DNA of 64,000 bases, taken from Geobacter sp. Its GTDB lineage: Bacteria; Desulfobacterota; Desulfuromonadia; Geobacterales; Geobacteraceae. The notes below the pieces were generated by a model that was not told the DNA's origin, searched no databases, and saw only the letters and a list, made by a program, of their open reading frames with translations. Of this stretch, positions 43,602-50,757 are shown piece after piece; the stretch's first letter is position 1; every line of letters begins with the position of its first letter. Location of the stretch: positions 414,725 through 478,724 of the forward strand of contig POSG01000002.1 in NCBI GenBank assembly GCA_003314535.1. Direction: 5' to 3'. The position numbers and the translations under genes were made by a program.

Positions 43602-43844
43602 ATGATTCACCTGTCGAACATCACGAAGCAGCACGGCTCGCAGACCCTGTTCCGCGCGGCCGGATTCCAGATCCTGCCGGGGAGCCGCAACGGCCTGGTG
43701 GGGCCGAACGGTGCCGGCAAGACCACCATCTTCCGCATCATCACCGGAGAGGAGGAGGCGGACGGCGGCGAGATGCGGGTCTACGAAGGGGATTACCGCT
43801 ACTACCTGGAAAAGACACGCGACGAAGCAACGATCGCCGTCTGA
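43602..43844 (+). pseudogene. ABC-F ATPase relic with internal deletion
   Basis: From ATG 43602 the 80-residue frame starts MIHLSNITKQHGSQTLFRA and contains a full Walker A, GPNGAGKTT. It continues to ITGEEEADGGEMRVYEGDYRYYLEKTR, joining the start of the first nucleotide-binding domain directly to a YEGDYRYYLEK-type segment normally found hundreds of residues later. The signature LSGGQ, Walker B and the second domain are gone, so the gene has suffered a large internal deletion. Intact ABC-F proteins act on ribosomes. Confidence 0.75.
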
Positions 43845-43968
43845 GCAATGCAGTAGTCATCCAGGCAGAATGCATTCCCCGGTGTATACTTTCCGATGGA
43901 GCAACCGCATGATGTCCTGGCTCAGGAATCAGAACCGGCATACCATTCGTTCCCAGAAGGAGGGGCAC

Positions 43969-44847
43969 ATGGAACATACGCAACACCCCGAACTTTGCCG
44001 GCTGCACACCCTGCGGGTCGTGCGCATCGACAAGGACGGCATCTGGCTGGAGACCGGTGAAATGCAGGCGCACCTGCCGCGCAGGGAAGCGCCTGATGCT
44101 GTCGATGGCGAGGAACTGGAGGTTTTTCTCTACCAGGATACGGCAGGCGAACTGCAGGCCACCTGCCGGCGCCCCCGTGCCCAGGCCGGAGAGTTCGCCC
44201 TGCTGACGGTCAAGTCGGTCGGCCCCCACGGGGCGTTTCTCGACTGGGGCCTGGCAAAGGATCTGCTCGCGCCGTTTGCCCTCCAGCCCGAGCGGATGCA
44301 GGTCGGCGGCAGCTACCTGGTCAGGGTGGAAGTGGACCAGCAGGGGCGGCCGTTCGCCAATGCCCGCATCGATGCCTGTCTCGACCTGGCACGGCCCGCG
44401 GTTCATGAGGGCGATCCGGTGGACCTGCTGGTCTGGCAGCTCACCGTGCTCGGCGCCAAGGTCATCGTCAACCAGCGCTACCCCGCGCTGCTCTACCGGG
44501 ACGAACTGCCGCCGGGAGCCGGCGCCGGTACGCAGCTGTCCGGCTATGTCAAGCGGGTGCGCGAAGACGGCAAACTGGACGTAACCCTGCGCAGGGTGGG
44601 CGCCGAAGGGGTGGCGCACGCGCGCAAAGTCATCATGGACGCCCTGGCAGCCGCTGGAGGAGTTTTGCAGCTCCACGACGGGAGCTCTCCGGCAGCAATC
44701 CAGCAGGCGCTGGGGATGAGCAAGAAGATGTTCAAGAAAGCAGTGGGCGGTCTCTACAAGGACGGTTTTGTGCTGCTCACGGACGAAGGGATCAGGACAA
44801 GCGCAAAACATTTACACCATGGACCGGAGAAGACCGGCAAGAAATAG
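43969..44847 (+). CDS. CvfB/YitL-like S1-domain RNA-binding protein
   Basis: The 292-residue protein starts at ATG 43969 after AGAAGGAGG. Successive OB-fold S1 domains are visible (about 5-65 with LRVVRIDKDGIWLE, about 70-135 with VKSVGPHGAFLDWGLAKDLL, about 145-215). A C-terminal winged-helix region (about 225-285, SPAAIQQALGMSKKMFKKA) follows, the order known for CvfB. CvfB-like proteins bind RNA and affect expression of virulence and growth genes. Nothing unusual is seen. It is convergent with the DEAD-box gene. Confidence 0.9.
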   Translation: MEHTQHPELCRLHTLRVVRIDKDGIWLETGEMQAHLPRREAPDAVDGEELEVFLYQDTAGELQATCRRPRAQAGEFALLTVKSVGPHGAFLDWGLAKDLLAPFALQPERMQVGGSYLVRVEVDQQGRPFANARIDACLDLARPAVHEGDPVDLLVWQLTVLGAKVIVNQRYPALLYRDELPPGAGAGTQLSGYVKRVREDGKLDVTLRRVGAEGVAHARKVIMDALAAAGGVLQLHDGSSPAAIQQALGMSKKMFKKAVGGLYKDGFVLLTDEGIRTSAKHLHHGPEKTGKK

Positions 44848-44852
44848 AAGAA

Positions 44853-44893
44853 ACAGGGACGCTTCCCATTTTTCCAAGGGGAAATGTCCCTGT
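44853..44893. terminator. Bidirectional terminator between convergent genes
   Basis: ACAGGGAC (44853-44860) pairs with GTCCCTGT (44886-44893), and inside lies a second stem TTCCC / GGGGAA. It sits exactly between the CvfB-like and DEAD-box genes, both of which read into it. Confidence 0.8.
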
Positions 44894-44911
44894 TTCCAGG
44901 AATCCACGAAA

Positions 44912-46252
44912 TCAATGTGCTCTTGTAGCCCGTCGTGCATGTCGTTTTGCTGGACGTGAAGGTAACGCGGATTGAACGTGAGCAGGTTTACGCTCTCGAG
45001 AGCCGGGATCATGTCCGCCGGGCTTGTTCGACGAGTCCCCTTGAGAGGCTGTTTTTGCCTCGGTATTGGTCTTCCGGGGCTGATGCTGCCGGGGTGGCCG
45101 GGCAAATTCCCGGTCCTTTTGCGGAGCCGGCACGTTGTAGTCAAATCCTTCCACTGTGCGGCGCTCCAATGCCGTCCCCAGCTTCTTCTCAATCGTACGC
45201 ACCATTACGCTGTCATCCGTAGTCACCATGGTGAAGGCGTCACCGCTTCTGGACGCTCGACCGGTACGGCCAATCCGGTGGATATAAGCTTCCGGCGTGT
45301 CGGGGATGTCGTAATTGATCACATGGGAGACCTGCGAAACATCGATTCCACGGGCAGCGATGTCAGTAGCCACGAGAATCTGGAACGTACCGTCCCGGAA
45401 ACCGCTCAGCGCTGCCTGTCGTCGGTTCTGCGAGAGATTCCCCTGGAGCGAGGAGGCCCGGTACCCCGCCTTTTCGAGCTGCTCTCCAAGCCGCTTGGCG
45501 CGATGCTTGGTCCGGGTGAAAATCAACACCGACTCGGTATCGGTGTGGTGAAGGAGCTCCAGCAGAAGTGGCGTCTTGAGGTGCTGTTCCACCGGATAAA
45601 TGGCGTGGGTAACGGTTACCGGCGGCGCCGTATCTCCCACCTGGATCGTGACCGGGTTTCTGAGTATCTCCCTGGCCAGGCCCCGGATCTCTACGGGCAT
45701 GGTGGCTGAAAAAAGGAGAGTCTGCCGCTGTCGTGGAAGCTTCGCAAGTATCCGTCTGATATCGGGGAGGAACCCCATGTCGAACATCTGGTCGGCCTCG
45801 TCCAGCACCAGGATTTCAAGCCTTGAAAGATCGATGGTACCCTGGTTGATATGGTCCAGCAGGCGGCCGGGACAGGCGACCACAATCTCAACCCCTCTTT
45901 TCAGTTTGTCGATCTGCGGATTGACACTGACGCCTCCGAATACCGTGATGCTTCGAAGGCGCGTCTGCCTGCCGAGTCCTGTTACAGCATCGTTGATCTG
46001 ATCCGCCAGTTCGCGGGTTGGGGCGATGATCAGGGCGCGAACCACACCGCGCTCGCCCTGCTCCAGCCGATGGAGTATCGGCAGCGTGAAGGCGGCGGTC
46101 TTGCCGGTGCCTGTCTGGGCCAGTCCCATCACATCTCGTCCGGCCAGAACCGGCGGGATCGCCTGGTCCTGGATCGGTGTGGGGGCAGCATACCCGGCGG
46201 CAGCAATTCCGGCAGCAACACGGGGGTGGAGATTGAACTTTTTGAATTGCAT
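44912..46252 (-). CDS. rhlE: DEAD-box ATP-dependent RNA helicase, RhlE type
   Basis: The 446-residue helicase has all DEAD motifs: Q motif with PTPIQDQAIP, AQTGTGKTAAF, PTRELADQ, VLDEADQMFDMGF, LFSATMP, then VLIFTRTKHR, VATDIAARGIDV and HRIGRTGRA. A basic, disordered C-terminal tail (from about 370) is rich in Lys, Pro and Arg, typical of RhlE. It unwinds short RNA duplexes, for example in ribosome assembly or at low temperature. It is preceded by a long leader with a terminator-like hairpin. Confidence 0.95.
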   Translation of the reverse strand: MQFKKFNLHPRVAAGIAAAGYAAPTPIQDQAIPPVLAGRDVMGLAQTGTGKTAAFTLPILHRLEQGERGVVRALIIAPTRELADQINDAVTGLGRQTRLRSITVFGGVSVNPQIDKLKRGVEIVVACPGRLLDHINQGTIDLSRLEILVLDEADQMFDMGFLPDIRRILAKLPRQRQTLLFSATMPVEIRGLAREILRNPVTIQVGDTAPPVTVTHAIYPVEQHLKTPLLLELLHHTDTESVLIFTRTKHRAKRLGEQLEKAGYRASSLQGNLSQNRRQAALSGFRDGTFQILVATDIAARGIDVSQVSHVINYDIPDTPEAYIHRIGRTGRASRSGDAFTMVTTDDSVMVRTIEKKLGTALERRTVEGFDYNVPAPQKDREFARPPRQHQPRKTNTEAKTASQGDSSNKPGGHDPGSRERKPAHVQSALPSRPAKRHARRATRAH

Positions 46253-46284
46253 GGTACATTTCCTACTTTCTGGTTCTTTTTACG

Positions 46285-46318
46285 AAAAAGCCCCCGCAAC
46301 TCTGAAAGTTTCGGGGGC
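46285..46318 (-). terminator. Terminator-like hairpin in the leader of the helicase gene
   Basis: Read on the minus strand, GCCCCCG (plus 46312-46318) and CGGGGGC (plus 46290-46296) enclose a 15-base loop and are followed by TTTTTCG. It ends about 33 bases before the helicase start. It could end the upstream gene's transcript or act as an attenuator of the helicase. Confidence 0.7.
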
Positions 46319-46344
46319 CTCAACTTCTTTGTGTCTGCATGCTA

Positions 46345-46368
46345 GCATACATTTCCAGCGATGTATGC
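46345..46368. promoter_or_regulatory. Inverted repeat in the helicase leader region
   Basis: GCATACAT (46345-46352) and ATGTATGC (46361-46368) are perfect 8-base arms around an 8-base centre. A further GTATGC lies at 46375-46380 and a GCATGC on the left. The cluster resembles an operator with multiple half-sites. Confidence 0.45.
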
Positions 46369-46460
46369 AAATTTGTATGCCAGAAAAATTATTGCTGCCT
46401 AATCAGGCCACATGAAAGCGCGCCTTTCTCCGAAAGTTACCTGTACCTTGTATTGAAGCA

Positions 46461-47393
46461 TTACTCAAGCCTGATGCCGCGCTGAACAGTAGTCTGGTTT
46501 CTCGCCCTGTCGGTCACGATCAGGAACAGTCGATGATTGCCTCGTGCCCAGCTCGAGGTGGAAACAGTGCAGTTTTTTCGATTGCCCAGGCCGGCAATCC
46601 ACGGAGCGCTGAAACGACAGAGCTGCATGCCGCTATTGAATTCATCGGGGATACTGTCGAGATATACAATCGCCTGCGACAGGCCGCTGGATGAGCTGCC
46701 GGGATCGCCCAGACCCACATCGATCAGAAGATTGCTGCCCCGGCGAACGACCTGGTCAGCGTCCGGTTTGACAAAGGAGGCCGTGGGCGCGCTATTGTCA
46801 ACCTTGATGACGACGTCCGACGATGCACTCCTGCGATTGCAGCCATCTTCAAGTCTTACGCGCACCCTATGCTCTCCTTCGCTGAGAGTAAGTGAAGCTC
46901 CCTGAAATGGAAAATGCCCGTAAAAACTGCCATCCACAGTAATGCGCGCCTCAAAATCATTTGGGAAATTGCCGTCATCGACAACATTCACAAATGCCAA
47001 TGCCGCCGGGCTATTGACCCAGCCGCTGCTTGCTCCATCCAAGGTAAAGGCCGCAAACGTCGGAGCGCTCACGTCTCTGAAGTAGTATTTCGACACTCGG
47101 TCCGATCCGCAGTAAGCATTAACCCATATCTTGCCAGCGCTTCCACTTGGATCGACAGCGAACTCCTCATGCTCACGGACACGGATCGTTTGCACCACGG
47201 TGGATCCCGCCTTCACCTCGATTTGGGCGCTCGTACAGCGCCCGTTGAAGTTGTCGACCCGGTAGCTGACGGCTCCAGCGCCGCAATGGGTCATGTTCGT
47301 TAGTGGAGTGATTTGCTGCAGTGTCAATCCGTGCGCTGGGGCATTGCACAGAAATGCGCCAACGGATAGTAGCAGCAAAGACGCGAATCGCAT
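46461..47393 (-). CDS. Secreted protein with Ig-like domains
   Basis: The 310-residue protein has a signal peptide (1-20, ending in APAHG) and about six Cys in the mature part. Beta-sandwich segments have Ig-like patterns: DVVIKVDNSAPTASFVKPDA is the typical beginning of a bacterial Ig-like domain, and the segments before it (residues 110-200) resemble another. A periplasmic or extracellular adhesive or structural role is likely; there is no enzyme motif. It is monocistronic and upstream of the helicase on the same strand. Confidence 0.75.
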   Translation of the reverse strand: MRFASLLLLSVGAFLCNAPAHGLTLQQITPLTNMTHCGAGAVSYRVDNFNGRCTSAQIEVKAGSTVVQTIRVREHEEFAVDPSGSAGKIWVNAYCGSDRVSKYYFRDVSAPTFAAFTLDGASSGWVNSPAALAFVNVVDDGNFPNDFEARITVDGSFYGHFPFQGASLTLSEGEHRVRVRLEDGCNRRSASSDVVIKVDNSAPTASFVKPDADQVVRRGSNLLIDVGLGDPGSSSSGLSQAIVYLDSIPDEFNSGMQLCRFSAPWIAGLGNRKNCTVSTSSWARGNHRLFLIVTDRARNQTTVQRGIRLE

Positions 47394-47620
47394 AAGACCC
47401 TCCTTTTTTCCGTTCTTTCTTTTTTCAAGAAGCAGACTATAAATTAGAATTATATTCCCGGAATTCCGAATATCAAACTGTCAAATCCTCCCCCTTTGGC
47501 CCCAGTCTCCTGCCGAACTGGAAAGTTCCGAGCTACCTGATAAGATAACCTTGGCGGAGGCCGATGCGGAAGAAAACCCCTTCGCCCGGAAAAGCAACCA
47601 GGACTGGAGGGCTCAGCGAA

Positions 47621-48391
47621 ATGAAAGATACAAGGTCAATCTCAACGGAGAGTGGCAGACGCTTTCTTACCGACCACATAAGAGACGAGGTGGATTTCCG
47701 GACAACCCTGCAAGCACTCGGAGTTCGTCCACCGCCAGTCCAACAGCCGGCGCCGCCCGGAGCAGCGGTTGTTCCATTGCCGAAACGGGGCACGTGGTCA
47801 ATCCCGCCATGCGACCTGCAAACCGCCCTGGCGCACCGCCAGAGCCGTCGCAAATTCACCTCAGAGCCACTTTCACTGGCGGAACTGGCCTTTCTCCTCT
47901 GGGCCACCCAGGGAGTGCGGGGCATCATCCACGAAGCAGCAGTGCTGAGAACAGTTCCATCGGCCGGATGCCGCCACCCCTTCGAGACATATCTCGCCGT
48001 ATTGAACGTTGATGGCCTAGAGAGCGGGCTCTATCGTTACCTTCCGCTGGACCATGCAATCGTCCATGTGCGCCCTGGCGAAAACCTTCCGCAACGCCTG
48101 GCAGCCGCCACGCGCGGCCAGGAATTCGCCGGCCGGTCAGCCGTGACTTTCATCTGGGTCGCCATTCCGGAGCGCACGGAGTGGCGCTACGCGGAGGCAT
48201 CCTACAAGGTTATCGCAGTGGACGCGGGCCATGTCTGCCAGAATCTCTACCTGGCATGCGAAGCGATCGGCGCGGGCACATGCGCGATCGCAGCATACGA
48301 CCAGGCGCTGCTGGATGAAGTGGCGGGTGTGGACGGCTACGATGAAATCGCCATGTACCTGGCCCCTGTCGGGAAAGTCGCCAAGGGGTGA
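47621..48391 (+). CDS. SagB/ThcOx-type nitroreductase-fold oxidoreductase
   Basis: I use ATG 47621 after GGAGG (256 residues); upstream starts lack a site. The fold is nitroreductase-like: HRQSRRKFTSEPLSLAELAF carries the FMN-binding RRxF motif. PSAGCRHPFETYLAVLNVDG and LGLYRYLPL-like residues follow, then AVDAGHVCQNLYLACEAIG. This is the SagB group, which includes azoline oxidases of RiPP pathways. No precursor peptide, cyclodehydratase or protease gene lies nearby, so the role may be a stand-alone oxidoreductase. Confidence 0.85.
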   Translation: MKDTRSISTESGRRFLTDHIRDEVDFRTTLQALGVRPPPVQQPAPPGAAVVPLPKRGTWSIPPCDLQTALAHRQSRRKFTSEPLSLAELAFLLWATQGVRGIIHEAAVLRTVPSAGCRHPFETYLAVLNVDGLESGLYRYLPLDHAIVHVRPGENLPQRLAAATRGQEFAGRSAVTFIWVAIPERTEWRYAEASYKVIAVDAGHVCQNLYLACEAIGAGTCAIAAYDQALLDEVAGVDGYDEIAMYLAPVGKVAKG

Positions 48392-48451
48392 CATGACGGC
48401 AGCGGTTGGCTTCTGAGCGGCGGTTGTTTGTGGATCTGACCTCCGAATTCA

Positions 48452-48880
48452 ATGATGGTTACCCAAACGTCACTGGATGACGGAAAGGTGACAGATATTA
48501 ATGATTTCGTGAAATATTGCAAGCAGGTTTCACCTTGTGGAGTAAGGCGCGAGCGTCGTCACAACAAGGTGTTGAACGCAACTTTAGACAAGCATCTTGT
48601 AAACATAGATAACATATCGAAACAAGGATGTTTTGTGCTGACAACTATCGATTGTTACGAAATCGGTGACAAAATATCGATCATGATCAAAGAATTCAGT
48701 GATCAGACACCTATTTCCTGTATCATTCATCGCCGAGTAGAATGGGGCGAAATGGAAAAAGCGGCGGGTATTGGCGTTTAATTTCTCGCCTTGACCGAGA
48801 CACAACGTAATGAATTGGAAACATTGTTGTTAAAGTGTGAGAAGAATTTGGAAAAAGAGTTACAAATGATGAGTGTCTAG
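48452..48880 (+). pseudogene. PilZ-domain protein with an in-frame stop
   Basis: The frame begins at ATG 48452 and shows PilZ features: the Arg-rich RRERRH motif and NISKQGCF, which matches the D/NxSxxG box that binds c-di-GMP. Reading stops at TAA (48779-48781) after AAGIGV, where family members typically continue with QF. Past the stop the same frame stays open for 32 codons (FLALTETQRNELETLL and a coiled-coil tail) to TAG 48878-48880. A single CAA-to-TAA change explains this. The 109-residue upstream part could still fold. Confidence 0.65.
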
Positions 48881-48961
48881 GTAACTATGCACACAAGAGA
48901 AAATATAACCAATGAGACCAATATAACGCCTGAGAGGTCAAATGCTCTCAGGCACCAACTC

Positions 48962-49275
48962 CTACCCCTCAGACTTTAGCATATACCCCTTACCTCTCAC
49001 CGTATGAATAAGCTTCCGTTCCCGCCCCTTTTCGATCTTCTTTTTCAGGTAATTGACGTAAACATCTACAATATTGGTAAAATAATCAAAGCCGCTATCC
49101 CAGTCTGCATCAGCAATCATGTTTCTAGTAAGGACCTGATACGGGTTTCTCACAAAATACTCCAGGAATTCATACTCCTTTTCGTAAGCCCAATCTCTTC
49201 GTTCCTCCGCCATACCCAATGTTTGACCGGATCAATACAAAGATCCGCAAAATATATCTTCGCCCCCCTATCCTG
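48962..49275 (-). pseudogene. OmpR/PhoB-type response regulator C-terminal relic
   Basis: The minus-strand frame contains EYEFLEYFVRNPYQVLTR, NIVDVYVNYLKKKIEKG and TVRGKGYMLKSEG, the winged-helix effector domain of OmpR-type regulators. Its N-terminal strand (AKIYFADLCIDPVKHWVW) is one frame over, so one base has been lost near 49170. The receiver domain is missing altogether. It is a decayed fragment whose cognate kinase cannot be identified. Confidence 0.75.
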
Positions 49276-49393
49276 CCCTTGTTATTTTGCTGAACACGAT
49301 AAACCATCAAACACCCTTCCTCAAACAATTAAAGAAAAGAAATATCTTGCCGATATGTATCGATATTCATAACCCGGATCAGGAAACAAGCAA

Positions 49394-49615
49394 GTGAGGG
49401 CCGAGACCTCAAAAAAGGAGGCGGCGAAAATCAGGCCTTATTCAGAGGAGATAAAATCGGTCTTCGGTAACATCCGTTCGAAAGCGGAAGCGGCCTCTGT
49501 CAACTTTGCCAATACCGCCGATCTGATGCTGCAGGTAACCCAATCTACCGAACAATTGTCGCAGGTAACTTCAGAGATCACGGTGGAAGCGCAACGGCTT
49601 GCTAACAACTGCTGA
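49394..49615 (+). pseudogene. Possible chemoreceptor-like coiled-coil fragment
   Basis: A GTG start opens a 73-residue all-helical frame (SEEIKSVFGNIRSKAEAASV, then QSTEQLSQVTSEITVEAQ), with heptad-like spacing reminiscent of chemoreceptor signalling coils. It has no membrane or hairpin tip region. It may be a relic or a small coiled-coil protein. It ends 50 bases before the GGDEF gene. Confidence 0.3.
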
Positions 49616-49664
49616 CGATTGACCTGTTGGCAGCAAACAATTCTTTACTCAGGGTGTCTTTCTG

Positions 49665-50702
49665 ATGAATATCTGGCAAATTTCGCTCGTTTTCAGCTCC
49701 GGACTGGCCAGCGGCAGCGTTCTTTTCCCCGTCGCCAGGATGATTGAGTCAAGGGGGCTCGACTCGTTCCTGTATTCCCTGGTGCATAGGGTGACCAGGC
49801 CCATTTCCGCAACTATCAACCTGTTCCGCGGAAGGCGCCCGAAAGGACCCGTGTCTCTGGAGCACTGCAGCCAACGGGAAATACACAAGGTCGACCCGCG
49901 CGAACAGAAACTCGACGAGACCGCCCAAAGCATACGCGGTATGCTGCTCAGCCTGGCAGCGGCTATCCAGCGCACTGACAAGGCGACCGACGCCTCCACC
50001 CACACCCTTGACGACATCCGGAGCACTTTGGACCGGATGGTTCTTCCCGGCGAACTGAAGGACAGCCATTTTTTGCTGCTGGGCGAGATAGACCAGATGA
50101 TCGCGAGCAACAACTCTCTCAAGACCGAGTTGAGCTCTTCGCAGGAGGTCCTCTCCACGCAGCGGGAGCAGATAGAAAGGCTCAAGACAGCGGTGCGGAT
50201 CGACAGCATGACCCAACTCGCCAACCGGGCTTTTTTTGAAGAAAAACTGAGTGAAATGGTTCAACTCTTCGAGCGCTACGGTGATACCTTTTCTCTCCTC
50301 ATCATCGATGTGGACCGTTTCAAGAGCATCAACGACACCTTCGGCCACCACGGCGGCGACAGGGTGCTGCGAGGGGTGGGGGCCAAAATCCGGTCGAGCC
50401 TGCGTCATACCGATTTTGTGGCACGGATCGGCGGGGACGAATTCGCGGTAGTCCTCATGAAAGCTTCAGTCCGATCCGCCGGTGAGGTCGCCAGGAAACT
50501 GTGTGGGGAAATCGAGGACAGCAGGTTCATCCTGGACGGCAATGAAATCAGGGTGACCCTGTCCGTCGGGGTGGCGGAAGTAGCTGCAGGAGACAGCGAG
50601 GAATCACTGTTGAAACGTGCCGATGTGGCGCTGTACCAGGTGAAGCAGACGGGACGGAATGGTGTTCATGTCGCCGCGCTGACAAACCAAAACTGCCCAT
50701 GA
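49665..50702 (+). CDS. Diguanylate cyclase (GGDEF)
   Basis: The 345-residue protein has an N-terminal hydrophobic stretch (about 4-24), a long helical coiled-coil linker (60-180) and a C-terminal GGDEF domain. GGDEF is intact at 256-260, an RHTD inhibitory site sits five residues before it, and GHHGGD keeps the guanine-contacting Asp. It should make c-di-GMP and be product-inhibited. The input is unknown. It is followed by the convergent multi-PAS kinase. Confidence 0.93.
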   Translation: MNIWQISLVFSSGLASGSVLFPVARMIESRGLDSFLYSLVHRVTRPISATINLFRGRRPKGPVSLEHCSQREIHKVDPREQKLDETAQSIRGMLLSLAAAIQRTDKATDASTHTLDDIRSTLDRMVLPGELKDSHFLLLGEIDQMIASNNSLKTELSSSQEVLSTQREQIERLKTAVRIDSMTQLANRAFFEEKLSEMVQLFERYGDTFSLLIIDVDRFKSINDTFGHHGGDRVLRGVGAKIRSSLRHTDFVARIGGDEFAVVLMKASVRSAGEVARKLCGEIEDSRFILDGNEIRVTLSVGVAEVAAGDSEESLLKRADVALYQVKQTGRNGVHVAALTNQNCP

Positions 50703-50757
50703 CTTCCGGGCAATCATCAAGCTTCAATGTGTTATCTACAGCCACTTTTTCATCTTT

